Source: Hansschlegelia plantiphila (GTDB lineage: Bacteria > Pseudomonadota > Alphaproteobacteria > Rhizobiales > Methylopilaceae). Taken from it: a DNA stretch of 64,000 nt. Numbering within the stretch: the first letter of the stretch is position 1; every line of letters starts with the position of its first letter. The position numbers were made by a program, and so were the translations under genes. Under the pieces are notes generated by a model that was not told where the DNA came from, made no database searches, and saw only the letters and a list, made by a program, of their open reading frames with translations. Location: positions 62,001 through 126,000 of the forward strand of contig NZ_BSFI01000008.1 of NCBI RefSeq assembly GCF_027922265.1. Reading direction: 5' to 3'. Below are positions 41,330-51,961 of the stretch, piece by piece.

Positions 41330-42535
41330 ATGGACGCCACGCCCGCGCGCGCCGCGCAGGAATCCTCCGAAGCGCTGCCGCTCGCGGCGCTGCTCGCCCT
41401 CGCGATGACCGGCTTCGTCTGCATCGCCACCGAGACGCTGCCGGCTGGTTTGCTGCCGCAGATCGCCGAAGGACTGGACGTGTCGCAGTCGGCGGCCGGG
41501 CAATTGGTCACCGTCTACGCGCTCGGCTCCCTCATCGCGGCGATCCCGCTAACGATCGCCACGCGACGCTGGGGGCGGCGCACCGTGCTGCTCGTCACGG
41601 TCGTCGGGTTTCTGTCGTTCAATTCGATCACGGCGGTCTCGTCGAGCTTTGCGTTGACGCTCGCGGCGCGCTTCCTCGCCGGAGCTTCCGCCGGTCTGGC
41701 GTGGAGCCTGCTCGGCGGCTACGCCCGCCAGATGGCGGCTCCCAGCCAGCAGGGCCGGGCGATGGCCATCGCGATGGTGGGGACCCCAATCGCGCTGTCG
41801 CTCGGCGTGCCCCTCGGCACATGGCTTGGAACGGCCGTATCCTGGAGAGCTGCGTTCGCCGCCATGTCCCTGCTCACCGTCGGTCTGATCGGCTGGGTTC
41901 TGCTGAAGGCGCCGAACTATGCCGGGCGACTTGAAACGGCGCGGTCGTCGCTGCGGGGTGTTCTCACGACGCGCGGCGTCCGCCCAGTGCTGGCGGTCGT
42001 GATCGCATGGATGCTGGCCCACAACGTGCTCTACACCTACGTCGCGCCGTTCGTCGCGCGCGCGGGGCTGGCCGGCGAGGTCGATTTCGTGCTTCTCGTG
42101 TTCGGCGTCGCCGCGCTGGCGGGAATCTGGGTCGCGGGACGAACGGTCGACCACTTTCTCCGGATCGCCGTGCTCGTCAGCTTAGGGGGGTTCGCGACGA
42201 CGACGCTTGCGTTCGGACTGTTCGGCTCGGTTCCTTTCGTGATCTATGCGGGCGTCACAGCGTGGGGCCTGACGTTCGGCGGGGCCGCGACCTTTCTTCA
42301 GACCGCTCTCGCGGATAACGCGGGCGACGACGCCGACGTGGCCCTCTCCATGAACGTCGTCGCATGGAACGGCGCGATCGCCGGCGGCGGCCTGCTCGGG
42401 GGAGCGCTTCTTAAGACATGGGGCGCGGCGTCGTTTCCCTGGGCGGCGCTGCCCCTGCTCGTGGCCGGCCTCGCGATCGCCTGGCTCGCCCGGACCGCCG
42501 GCTTTCTGAGCGGCCCCCGCGCAACGGCCGGCTGA
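41330..42535 (+). CDS. MFS drug/metabolite exporter (DHA1 type)
   Basis: A 401-residue major facilitator with 12 helices. Motif A reads ATRRWGRRTVLL near residue 79, and motif C-like glycines lie in GTPIALSLGVPLGT near 150, marking a drug:H+ antiporter of the 12-TM class. The frame is open from 41261, but that part covers the operator and is not family sequence, so the start at 41330 is used. TetR control is likely. The exported compound is unknown. Confidence 0.88.
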   Translation: MDATPARAAQESSEALPLAALLALAMTGFVCIATETLPAGLLPQIAEGLDVSQSAAGQLVTVYALGSLIAAIPLTIATRRWGRRTVLLVTVVGFLSFNSITAVSSSFALTLAARFLAGASAGLAWSLLGGYARQMAAPSQQGRAMAIAMVGTPIALSLGVPLGTWLGTAVSWRAAFAAMSLLTVGLIGWVLLKAPNYAGRLETARSSLRGVLTTRGVRPVLAVVIAWMLAHNVLYTYVAPFVARAGLAGEVDFVLLVFGVAALAGIWVAGRTVDHFLRIAVLVSLGGFATTTLAFGLFGSVPFVIYAGVTAWGLTFGGAATFLQTALADNAGDDADVALSMNVVAWNGAIAGGGLLGGALLKTWGAASFPWAALPLLVAGLAIAWLARTAGFLSGPRATAG

Positions 42536-42730
42536 TCGGAGCGGGCCGAGCCGCGATTCGGCTGACCGCTGCGCCGCTGCTGTGCGGAGAAAGGGGCGCT
42601 GGACCAGGCGCAGCGCCTCGGCGCATCCGGCGGCGACGGCGGACGCTTCAACACCGGCGTTCGGCCCGAACGCCTACGTCTCTCCCCTCATCTCCTTGCC
42701 GTTCTCCGCCGCCCCTGCTATCCGCCGCGC

Positions 42731-44536
<1,806 letters not shown>

Positions 44537-44540
44537 GGCG

Positions 44541-45818
44541 TCAGCCGAACTCGACCTCGATGCGCCGGTCCGACAGCGATACGATGCGGCAGTTCCGCAT
44601 GATCCGGTCGGCCTCGATCGAAAGCTCGAACGTCTCCGGCAGTCCGGCCGGACTGGAGACGTCCAACCCTGCCCCCGTCGCCGAGAGGCTGCGGATCGTG
44701 CAGTCGACCGCAGACGTCCGCCGGTTGAACAGGATGCGGCCGCCCTTGAGCACGCGACGTCGCGCGGGCGCGTCGACTCCGTCGTCGCCGCGTTGCGCGG
44801 CTGCGCAGCGGTCCCGGCCTTCGGCCTTCGCCCGGTAGAGCGCGCTGGTCGCCTCGCGCAACAGCGCGTCGATGTCGGCGGCCCCCTGGATATAGGAGGC
44901 GACGCCGAAGCTGGCGGTGACGGAAACCGCCGCCCCGTTCGTCGGGTGCGCCTCAGCCGCGATCGCCTCCCGCAGCCGTTCGGCCACTCCGAGCGCGGCC
45001 TCGGCGCCGGTATGCGGAAGCGCGATCGCGAACTCCTCGCCGCCCAGCCGGCCCATCACGTCGGAAGCCCGCAAGAGCGCGCCGCAGGCCGCGACGCTGC
45101 GCGCCAGCACGACGTCGCCGCCTGCGTGCCCGTGGGCGCGGTTGACGGCCTTGAAGTTGTCGAGGTCGAACACGACAAGACTGAATTCGTGCCCGTGCCG
45201 CCTGGCGAGATGGAGCGTGCGGCCGGCCTCGTTGCGAAACGCCCGCCTGGAGAGCGCGCCGGTCAGCACGTCGACCGTGGCGAGCCGGCGGAGCTCGAGC
45301 TCGTCGACCACGATCCCCGCGAGATCGACGAGGATCGCCAGCTCGTCGTCGTCAAAGCTTCGCGGCATGCGATCCATGACGCACAGCGTGCCGATAGGGT
45401 GGCCGTCCGGCGTCACCAGCGGCGCGCCCGCATAGAACTGGATGCCCGGCGCCCCGGTCACGAGCGGATTGTCGGCGAATGTCTCGTCTTTGAGGGCGTT
45501 GCGCACGACGAGGGGCGCGGCGCGCTTGATGGTCTCGTTGCAGAAGGCGTGCGCCCGGGGGGTCTCCCGCAGCGTCATGCCGCGCCGCGACTTGAACCAC
45601 TGCCGGTGGCCGTCGATAAGCGTCACGGTGACCATCGGCGTGCGGAATATGGTCTGGGCGAGCCGGGTGACGCGATCGAACGCCTCTTCTTCCGGGGTGT
45701 CGAGAATGTCGTAACGCTCAAGCGCCAGCAGCCGGGCGTCTTCCCGCAGCACGGAAGCCTCGGCCTGTACGCGCCCTGCACCCCCCTCGGCCGCAGGAGG
45801 CGATCGTTTGGAGGCCAT
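44541..45818 (-). CDS. GAF-GGDEF-PilZ diguanylate cyclase
   Basis: A 425-residue soluble protein. An N-terminal GAF domain (about residues 30-165; FRTPMVTVTLIDGHRQWFK) precedes a GGDEF cyclase (about 178-335) with the active-site motif GRLGGEEFAIALP, and a C-terminal PilZ-like domain begins near residue 350 (RRRVLKGGRILFN and the conserved CTIRSLSATGAGL). It would make cyclic di-GMP from two GTP in response to a GAF ligand. No inhibitory RxxD is seen five residues before GGEEF. An attached PilZ domain could let the enzyme sense its own product. Stand-alone gene. Confidence 0.88.
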   Translation of the reverse strand: MASKRSPPAAEGGAGRVQAEASVLREDARLLALERYDILDTPEEEAFDRVTRLAQTIFRTPMVTVTLIDGHRQWFKSRRGMTLRETPRAHAFCNETIKRAAPLVVRNALKDETFADNPLVTGAPGIQFYAGAPLVTPDGHPIGTLCVMDRMPRSFDDDELAILVDLAGIVVDELELRRLATVDVLTGALSRRAFRNEAGRTLHLARRHGHEFSLVVFDLDNFKAVNRAHGHAGGDVVLARSVAACGALLRASDVMGRLGGEEFAIALPHTGAEAALGVAERLREAIAAEAHPTNGAAVSVTASFGVASYIQGAADIDALLREATSALYRAKAEGRDRCAAAQRGDDGVDAPARRRVLKGGRILFNRRTSAVDCTIRSLSATGAGLDVSSPAGLPETFELSIEADRIMRNCRIVSLSDRRIEVEFG

Positions 45819-46007
45819 GACGAACTCCTTCGCCGCCGCCGGGGTCAGGCTCCAGGGCCCCGGCGACGGATTTGCGACATACAGCGGTATCAGGGCGAAG
45901 CTTTACGAAGCTTTGAGGCGGCGGGGCTAGCCGGCGCGATCCACGACATGCCCGACGCCCGCTTTTGCAATGCCCGTACCGCAAGATATCGCCGATAGGC
46001 CCGCAGC

Positions 46008-46202
46008 ATGATCTTGGACGTCTCATTTACGCAATATATGCTTGTGGCTGCGGTCGCCGTCCTGGCCTCCGTGCGCGGAGGCGTCGCGGGCTACGGCACG
46101 GGGCTGCCGCCGCCGCCGATCCTGCCGCATGTCGCGATCCTCGATGGCGTCGTCGTGCTTGGCGGGCTGATCCTGGTCGTCGAGAGCCTGCCGCGGCTCT
46201 AG
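46008..46202 (+). CDS. small hydrophobic protein (64 aa)
   Basis: A 64-residue protein with two hydrophobic segments (about residues 10-28 and 43-59) joined by a Gly/Pro linker. No convincing ribosome binding site. Its end overlaps the convergent vsr gene by 4 bp. It may be a two-helix membrane micro-protein, or an accidental open frame in GC-rich DNA. Confidence 0.35.
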   Translation: MILDVSFTQYMLVAAVAVLASVRGGVAGYGTGLPPPPILPHVAILDGVVVLGGLILVVESLPRL

Positions 46203-46624
46203 CGTGCGCGGCCGGGGCGGCCGAGAAAGCCCGCCAGCCGCGAGGGCAGCGTCGGCGCGCCGGCCTTGAGCTCGCATTCCCAGACCGTCAGCGTGTCCCA
46301 GCCGAGGGCTGCAAGTTCGCCCCGCACCCGCTCGTCCCGCGCCGTATTGCGGGCGATCTTGGCGCTCCAGTATTCGGCGTTGGCCTTGGGCGCGCGCGCG
46401 CCGCGGGCGCAGTCGTGGCCGTGCCAGAAGCATCCATGGACGAACACGGCCTTCCTTCGCGAGGGAAAGACGAGGTCGGGGCTGCCCGGCAGACTTTTGG
46501 CGTGCAGGCGGAAGCGGTAGCCGAGCGCATGCGCCGCGCGCCGGACGATCATCTCGGGGCCGGTGTCGCGGCTCTTGACCGCCCGCATCACGGCGGAGCG
46601 CTCGGCCGGCGTCTCCGCTCTCAC
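46199..46624 (-). CDS. vsr: very short patch repair (Vsr) mismatch endonuclease
   Basis: A 141-residue endonuclease that nicks T:G mismatches left by deamination of 5-methylcytosine. Motifs SRDTGPEMIVRRAAHALGYRFR near residue 18, LPGSPDLVFPSRRKAVFVHGCFWHGHDC near 42 (zinc/active-site region with Asp and His), and NTARDERVRGELAALGW near 88 fit the family. Its ATG overlaps the stop of the cytosine methyltransferase gene (ATGA), the functional partner that creates its substrate. Confidence 0.95.
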   Translation of the reverse strand: MRAETPAERSAVMRAVKSRDTGPEMIVRRAAHALGYRFRLHAKSLPGSPDLVFPSRRKAVFVHGCFWHGHDCARGARAPKANAEYWSAKIARNTARDERVRGELAALGWDTLTVWECELKAGAPTLPSRLAGFLGRPGRAR

Positions 46625-47772
46625 CCGGCTCTCCGGACCAGCGGACGGGCGGCGCCGAGCAGCGGCTCCAGCAACGCGTCCGCAAGGAACCGCACCACCG
46701 GCGCCGCGACCCCGTCGCCCGCCAGCCGATAGGCGTCATTGTAGTTCGCCGGCAAACGATAGCCGTCGTCCAGCCCCATCAGGCGCGCAGCCTCGCGCGG
46801 CGACATCAGCCGCGTGCGCACGCTGGCTCCGTCGACGAGGATCAGCGTCTGGCGGCTCGAACCGCCGGCGGGCGTCCGGAGGCAGCCGGCGACGCCGTCG
46901 AAACGCGCCTCCGCCCGCTGGACCTTGGCGCCCGTCGCGTCGAGCCGCATGCGCTTGTAGACCGCGCCGACGCAGGTCGCGCCGGCAGCGCCCGCCGCTG
47001 CGATGCGCGCACGGTGCAACGGCGCCATCAGCGCGAGCACAGCCTCGGTTTCGCGGGCGGTGTGCCAGCGGACGCCCTGGGGGGCGTCCTCGACGATGTC
47101 GGCGAGCGTCGCGACATTGGCGCGCGGCGGCTCCGCCCGCCACCAGATCCAGTTCTCACGGGCGGCGTCGCTCATCCCCGCATGCGCCGCGACCAGCGCC
47201 TTCGTGTGCCACGGCGCCAGCGGCCCCTCGCCTGCGAGCCCCGGGGAAATCCCGACGCCCTCGGCGACAGCGACGATGAACAGCCGCGGCCGCGACTGCG
47301 GCACGAACAGCGCGGCGTCGATCACCATGGCTCCGAAGCGGTAGCCGGCGTCGCTCAGCGCCTCGCCGATCGCGGCGAAGTCGCGCCCCCCGCGCGACGT
47401 CAGCGCGCCGCAGACGTTCTCGAGCACCAGCGTGCGGGGCGCGCGGCCCTCGGCCTTGAGCGCGAGGATCGCGTTCCAGAACCCCCAGAACGCGCTGGAG
47501 CGCTTGCCCGAAAGGCCGGCGCCGGCCCCGGCGAGCGACAGGTCCTGGCAGGGAAACGATCCCCAGGCGAGGTCGGCCAGACCCGGCAGCATGGCCGGCC
47601 CGATCTCGTGCACGTCGCCGACGTGGAGATGGTCATCGCCCCAGTTGGCGCGGTAAGCCGCCGCCTTCTTGGCGCTGAGGTCGTTCGCGAACAGGCAGCG
47701 CCAGCGGGGCCCAAGCCCCGCGCGCGCCATCCCGCCGCCGGCGAAGAACTCGTAGAAGGTGAAGTCGTCCAA
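46621..47772 (-). CDS. DNA (cytosine-5) methyltransferase
   Basis: A 383-residue m5C methyltransferase. SAM site FYEFFAGGGMARAGLG near residue 6, catalytic cysteine in FPCQDLSLAG near 74, motif VI LVLENVCG near 114, motif VIII QSRPRLF near 160 and a target-recognition region at about 190-330 before the closing motifs. It methylates cytosine in an unidentified sequence. No restriction endonuclease adjoins it, only vsr, so it is probably an orphan regulator or the remnant of a restriction system. Confidence 0.92.
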   Translation of the reverse strand: MDDFTFYEFFAGGGMARAGLGPRWRCLFANDLSAKKAAAYRANWGDDHLHVGDVHEIGPAMLPGLADLAWGSFPCQDLSLAGAGAGLSGKRSSAFWGFWNAILALKAEGRAPRTLVLENVCGALTSRGGRDFAAIGEALSDAGYRFGAMVIDAALFVPQSRPRLFIVAVAEGVGISPGLAGEGPLAPWHTKALVAAHAGMSDAARENWIWWRAEPPRANVATLADIVEDAPQGVRWHTARETEAVLALMAPLHRARIAAAGAAGATCVGAVYKRMRLDATGAKVQRAEARFDGVAGCLRTPAGGSSRQTLILVDGASVRTRLMSPREAARLMGLDDGYRLPANYNDAYRLAGDGVAAPVVRFLADALLEPLLGAARPLVRRAG

Positions 47773-47834
47773 GGAGCGCTCTCCGCGCCGTCAGGCCGGA
47801 GCCGGGCTTTCGACGCGCCGCGGCGGACCGAGCG

Positions 47835-48023
47835 TCAGGCCACCGCCGTCGTGGTGTCGACCACCTCGGCGCCGGGCGCGTTCTTCTTAATCGACTCGAT
47901 CGCCTTCTGGGCCGAGGCCTTGGCGGCGTAGCCCTCGGAGGCGAACATCTTCTCGCCGTTCGAGGCGACGAAGCGAAAACGGAACTCCCCGGACTTATCC
48001 TTATAGATCTCGAACTTGTACAT
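47835..48023 (-). CDS. DUF1508 (YegP-like) small protein
   Basis: A 62-residue protein that fits one DUF1508 repeat: MYKFEIYKDKSGEFRFR, then NGEKMFASEGYAAKASAQKAIESIKKN. The fold is a small beta-sheet with one helix. GGAGG lies 6 nt before the ATG at 48023; a second ATG two codons upstream overlaps that site. It stands alone downstream of the methyltransferase. Function unknown in the family. Confidence 0.88.
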   Translation of the reverse strand: MYKFEIYKDKSGEFRFRFVASNGEKMFASEGYAAKASAQKAIESIKKNAPGAEVVDTTTAVA

Positions 48024-48193
48024 CGACATCCTCCAAACCGTTCATGGCGCATCCGCCAGACGAAGCTAGAGCGAGTCTCGCCCCCGCGCCAAGCGGAACC
48101 GCACATGCGGGCGGAACCGAGCCCATGGTTCTCCATATCCGGAAAGGCGCGGCGGCGGCCGGCGGCGCGTCGCGCAGGCGGGCATGACGCGCT

Positions 48194-49081
48194 TCACGTC
48201 CGGTCTCCCAGCACGCCGTCGATCAGGCGGGGCAGCGCCGACGCCCAGGGACGCGGGATGACGCCATAGTCGCGCCGGATGCGCGCGGTGGAGAGCCGCG
48301 AATTCATTGGCCGCCGCGCCGGCGCGCCGTAATCGGCGGAGGAGATCGTCTCCAGCCGCGGCGTCTGCATGCCGCGGGCGGCCAGCTCCGCGAAGATCGC
48401 GGCCGCGAAGCCATGCCACGTCGTGTCGCCCTCGTTCGCGAAGTGGAACAGGCCGGCGGGCGCCGCCTCGTCCGCGGCCATCCGGAGCGCGATCGTCGCA
48501 AGCGCGGCGGCGAGATCCGTCGCGATGGTCGGCGCGCCGTGCTGGTCGTCGACGACGCGCGCGACAGGGCGCTCACGCGCCAGCCGCAGCATCGCCGCGA
48601 CGAAGCTCGACCGGCCCGCGCCGACGAGCCACGAGGTGCGCACGATCGCCGAACGCGGCTGGCCGAGCCTGACCGCGAGCTCGCCGCCGGCCTTGCTCGC
48701 GCCGTAGACGTTCAACGGCGCGATCGCAGCGTCGACCTCATGCGGCGCGGAGCCGTCGCCTGCGAACACGTAGTCGGTCGAGACATGGACGAGCGGCGCG
48801 CCCGCCGCCCGCGCGCCTTCCGCAAGCGCCGCGGGGCCGAGCGCGTTCGCCGCGAAGGCCGCGGCGATCTCGATCTCCGCCCGGTCGACGGCGGTGTAGG
48901 CGGCGGCGTTGATGATGGCGGAGACGGGCGACGCCTGGAGCCAAGCCTTCACCGCATCGGCGTCGGCGACGTCGAGTTCGCGGCGCGTCGGGGCGACGAC
49001 CGTGACGCCGTCCGGCCATGGATGCGCGATCAGCGCCCGACCGAGCTGTCCGGAGCCGCCGGCGATCAGGATCCTCGTCAC
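48194..49081 (-). CDS. rmlD: dTDP-4-dehydrorhamnose reductase
   Basis: A 295-residue extended short-chain reductase making dTDP-L-rhamnose from the keto intermediate with [17 protein letters not shown] near residue 5 is the nucleotide loop, YGASKAGGE near 130 the catalytic Tyr-x3-Lys, and [10 protein letters not shown] near 104 the family motif. The GTG start overlaps the rmlB stop by 4 nt (GTGA). It is the last gene of rmlC-rmlB-rmlD. Confidence 0.95.
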   Translation of the reverse strand: MTRILIAGGSGQLGRALIAHPWPDGVTVVAPTRRELDVADADAVKAWLQASPVSAIINAAAYTAVDRAEIEIAAAFAANALGPAALAEGARAAGAPLVHVSTDYVFAGDGSAPHEVDAAIAPLNVYGASKAGGELAVRLGQPRSAIVRTSWLVGAGRSSFVAAMLRLARERPVARVVDDQHGAPTIATDLAAALATIALRMAADEAAPAGLFHFANEGDTTWHGFAAAIFAELAARGMQTPRLETISSADYGAPARRPMNSRLSTARIRRDYGVIPRPWASALPRLIDGVLGDRT

Positions 49082-50151
49082 CGCCCCCCCCGCCTCGCGA
49101 GCGCGTCGGCCTGCCGGGCGAGCAGCGGCTCCCACCATCCGCGGTTTTCGAGATACCAGCGCACCGTGTTCTCGAGCCCGGTCGCGAAGCTCTCCTGCGG
49201 CCGCCAGCCGAGCTCGCGCTCGATCTTGGAAGGATCGATCGCATAGCGCGCGTCGTGACCCGGGCGGTCCTCGACGAAACGGATCAGGCGCCGTCGTCCG
49301 CCCGCAAGCGGCGGCGCATGGGCGTCGAGCAGGTCGCAGACCGCCTCGACGACCGCGAGGTTCGCGCGCTCGGAGCGGGCGCCGATGGCGTAGGTCTCCC
49401 CCGGAGCGCCGCGCTCCAGCACGAGGCCGAGCGCCCGCGCGTGGTCCTCGACATGCAGCCAGTCGCGCACCTGGTCTCCCGCGCCATAGACCGGCAGCGC
49501 CTCGCCCCGCAGGCCGCGCAGGATCATCAGGGGGATCATCTTCTCCGGAAAATGATAGGGCCCGTAATTGTTGGAGCAGTTGCTGACGATCACCGGAAGC
49601 CCATAGGTCGTTCCCCAGGCCCGCGCCAGGTGGTCGGACGCCGCCTTGGTCGCGGCATAGGGCGAGTTCGGCCGGTAGGGCGTCGCTTCGTCGAACAGGC
49701 CGGCGTCGCCGGCCGAGCCGAACACCTCGTCGGTCGAGACGTGCAGGAGGCGGAAACGCGCGCGGTCCTCCGCGCCGAGCGACCCGGCGTAAGCGAGGGC
49801 GGCCTCCAGCAGCGTGAAGGTCCCGACGACGTTGGTCTCGACGAACGCGCGGGGCCCGTCGATCGAGCGGTCGACATGGGTCTCGGCCGCGAGGTGGATC
49901 ACGCCGGTCGGGCGATGGCGCTCGAACAGGCGCGCCATCGCGGAAGCGTCGCGGACGTCGGCGCGCTCGAAGGCGTAGCGCGGGTTCGCGTCGGCGCCAG
50001 GCAGCGAATCGAGGTTCGCGGCGTAGGTCAGCGCGTCGACATTGATGACGGCCGCCTGCGTGTCGGCGAGCAGATGGCGCACCACCGCGGAGCCGATGAA
50101 GCCGGCCCCGCCGGTGACGAGGATGCGCGCGTCGCGGAACCGGATCGTCAC
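49078..50151 (-). CDS. rmlB: dTDP-glucose 4,6-dehydratase
   Basis: A 357-residue extended short-chain dehydratase that converts dTDP-glucose to dTDP-4-keto-6-deoxyglucose with bound [16 protein letters not shown] near residue 12, HVSTDEVFG near 130 and [11 protein letters not shown] near 164 (catalytic Tyr-x3-Lys) are visible, and [14 protein letters not shown] near 194. Full length. Overlaps rmlC and rmlD by 4 nt each. Confidence 0.97.
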   Translation of the reverse strand: MTIRFRDARILVTGGAGFIGSAVVRHLLADTQAAVINVDALTYAANLDSLPGADANPRYAFERADVRDASAMARLFERHRPTGVIHLAAETHVDRSIDGPRAFVETNVVGTFTLLEAALAYAGSLGAEDRARFRLLHVSTDEVFGSAGDAGLFDEATPYRPNSPYAATKAASDHLARAWGTTYGLPVIVSNCSNNYGPYHFPEKMIPLMILRGLRGEALPVYGAGDQVRDWLHVEDHARALGLVLERGAPGETYAIGARSERANLAVVEAVCDLLDAHAPPLAGGRRRLIRFVEDRPGHDARYAIDPSKIERELGWRPQESFATGLENTVRWYLENRGWWEPLLARQADALARRGGR

Positions 50152-50708
50152 GGCCGCGCCTGAAACAGCTCGGCCGCAGCGAGCAGCGGCGCGCGGGCGT
50201 CCTTCTCGGAGAGCGTCGCGGCGCCCGGCTCGACCGGCCAGGGGATAGCGAGCGCGGGATCGGCCCAGAACACGCTGCGCTCATGCGCCGGCGCATAGAG
50301 CCCCGTCAGCGCATAGGTGATCTCGGTGTCCGGCTCGAGCGTGCAGAAACCGTGCGCGAAGCCTTCCGGAACATAGAGCTGCGCGCCCTCCGCCGCCGAA
50401 AGGCTGACCGCGACGTGGCGGCCGAAGGTCGGCGAGCCGCGCCGCACGTCGACCGCGACGTCGAGCGCCGCCCCGCGGGTCACGCTGACGAACTTGGCCT
50501 GCGCAAACGGGGGCAGCTGGAAATGCAGGCCCCGCACCGTGCCGACGGCCCGCGACAGCGAGCGGTTGATCTGCACGAAGCCCGCAGCCAGGCCTTCGGC
50601 CTCGAACAGGTCGCTGCGAAACGTCTCGCAGAAGGCCCCGCGCGAATCCTCGATGCGGGTCGGCCGGATCTCGACCACGCCGTCGAGATCATGGCGAATG
50701 AACTTCAT
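50148..50708 (-). CDS. rmlC: dTDP-4-dehydrorhamnose 3,5-epimerase
   Basis: A 186-residue cupin-fold epimerase acting between rmlB and rmlD. It contains [21 protein letters not shown] near residue 45 with the catalytic His, and [24 protein letters not shown] near 112. It is the first gene of the operon. The fourth enzyme, the thymidylyltransferase rmlA, is not in the window and must be elsewhere. The product feeds surface polysaccharide synthesis. Confidence 0.95.
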   Translation of the reverse strand: MKFIRHDLDGVVEIRPTRIEDSRGAFCETFRSDLFEAEGLAAGFVQINRSLSRAVGTVRGLHFQLPPFAQAKFVSVTRGAALDVAVDVRRGSPTFGRHVAVSLSAAEGAQLYVPEGFAHGFCTLEPDTEITYALTGLYAPAHERSVFWADPALAIPWPVEPGAATLSEKDARAPLLAAAELFQARP

Positions 50709-50839
50709 CTGGGGTCCTGGCGTTACTGAGAAGCGCCTATGCGGCGCGGCAATCTGCCCAATCTTCCCAAAACTCCCAAATCTTCGCTAAAGCCTCCGCC
50801 TGAATAGCGCTCGCGCCCCGATCCGGCGCTCGTGCGCTC

Positions 50840-50868
50840 TTGCCAAAATCGGGTCTTGCGCCTAGAAC
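50840..50868 (+). promoter_or_regulatory. sigma-70-type promoter of rpmJ
   Basis: TTGCCA (50840-50845), a 17-nt spacer and TAGAAC (50863-50868): 5/6 and 4/6 matches to the consensus. It leaves a leader of about 100 nt before rpmJ. Confidence 0.55.
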
Positions 50869-50978
50869 GCGGCGCGAAACCGTGACTGAGCCGTCGCCGT
50901 CAGGCGATCCGTCGCGACCATTTGGAAACGATCGACGCGAGGCGCCGCTGTGCGGCCGGCGTCTTGAGGACTGAACCG

Positions 50979-51104
50979 ATGAAGATCCGGAACTCGCTGA
51001 AGTCGCTCCGCAACCGTCACCGCGACAACCGCATCGTGCGCCGCAAGGGCCGCGTCTACATCATCAACAAGACGCAGAAGCGCTACAAGGCCCGCCAGGG
51101 CTGA
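50979..51104 (+). CDS. rpmJ: ribosomal protein bL36
   Basis: A 41-residue large-subunit protein starting [16 protein letters not shown] and ending KRYKARQG. It is the cysteine-free, longer alphaproteobacterial form of bL36, without a zinc ribbon. The frame is open from 50922, but the internal ATG gives the family length. It is monocistronic: a promoter lies upstream and a clear terminator downstream. Confidence 0.97.
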   Translation: MKIRNSLKSLRNRHRDNRIVRRKGRVYIINKTQKRYKARQG

Positions 51105-51165
51105 ACGGGCTTCACGGTTCGTGTCCCGGCTTGAAGCCGGGCTCGGAACCGCCGCGTCGATGTCG

Positions 51166-51200
51166 AAGAGCGCGCCTCCAGGGTCGCGCTCTTTTCTTTT
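51166..51200 (+). terminator. rho-independent terminator after rpmJ
   Basis: AAGAGCGCG and CGCGCTCTT (51166-51174 and 51185-51193) form a 9-bp stem with a 10-nt loop, followed by TTCTTTT. It lies 62 nt beyond the rpmJ stop. Confidence 0.85.
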
Positions 51201-51304
51201 GCGGCCGCGCCGCCGTGTCGCGGCTCACGGGCGGATACGAGCCGTGCGCTCCCGCGACGAGGCTGCGCTTTGACGTGGCGCGAGCGGACGTTAGTCTCGC
51301 TCGC

Positions 51305-51961
51305 ATGATCCGTCATGGACTTGCCGCTCTCCTTGTTCTGATGAGCGCGACGGTCGCCAGCGCGGCCGAGCCGGACCTTCCGCCATCCGATCCGCCGGAG
51401 GCGCTGGAGCCTCTGCTTCCGCCCGACGACCCCGACTCCGCCCCTCCCCCTCCCATCGTGCAGAGCGAGGATGACGCGCAGTCGAAGGCGCTCGACGCGC
51501 TGTTCGCGCAGCTCGCCAAGGCCGACGACCCCCAATTCGCCAAGCGGATCGCGTCGGCCGTCCAGGCGCTCTGGCAGCGCTCCGGCAGCGACACGATCGA
51601 CCTGCTGATGGCCCGCTCCACCGAGGCGCAGCGAAAATCGAAGATCGGGATCGCGATCCGGTTGATGGACGAGGTCGTAAGCCTGAGGCCCGATTACGCC
51701 GAGGGCTGGAACCGGCGCGCGACGCTGCATTACATGGCGAAGGACTACGACGACGCCATGGCCGACATCCGCGAGACGCTGAACCGAGAGCCGCGCCATT
51801 ACGGCGCCTGGCTCGGGCTCGGCCGCATCCTCAAGGACGCGGACCTCGACGCCAAGGCGCTCGCCGCCTTCCGCCATGTGCTCGCGATCTACCCGCAGAT
51901 CGAAGGTCTCAAGCGTGAGGTCGACGAACTGGCGCTGAAGGTCGAAGGCCAGCCGATCTGA
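51305..51961 (+). CDS. exported TPR-repeat protein
   Basis: A 218-residue protein with a Sec signal (residues 1-20, cut after ASA), a Pro/Asp-rich linker (about 22-50) and three tetratricopeptide-like repeats in the second half (RLMDEVVSLRPDYAEGWNRRATLHY, then NREPRHYGAWLGLGRIL and following, pattern near residues 118-210). TPR proteins mediate protein contacts; the exact partner is unknown. The first ATG after the signal-free upstream extension was used. Its stop overlaps the start of the alpha/beta hydrolase (TGATG), so they form an operon. Confidence 0.82.
   Translation: MIRHGLAALLVLMSATVASAAEPDLPPSDPPEALEPLLPPDDPDSAPPPPIVQSEDDAQSKALDALFAQLAKADDPQFAKRIASAVQALWQRSGSDTIDLLMARSTEAQRKSKIGIAIRLMDEVVSLRPDYAEGWNRRATLHYMAKDYDDAMADIRETLNREPRHYGAWLGLGRILKDADLDAKALAAFRHVLAIYPQIEGLKREVDELALKVEGQPI

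Noticed and set aside
42536-42730. Possible structured RNA or leader gene before lepA
   Set aside because: GC-rich hairpins are present but no conserved motif, start signal or open frame of interest was found.
45940-46010. Family B-like repeat fragment near 45950
   Set aside because: Shares only a short CGCCCGCTTTTGC stretch and lacks the paired inner halves.
50709-50839. Riboswitch or attenuator in the gap between rmlC and rpmJ
   Set aside because: No known riboswitch core or terminator/antiterminator pair was seen; only the rpmJ promoter is supported.
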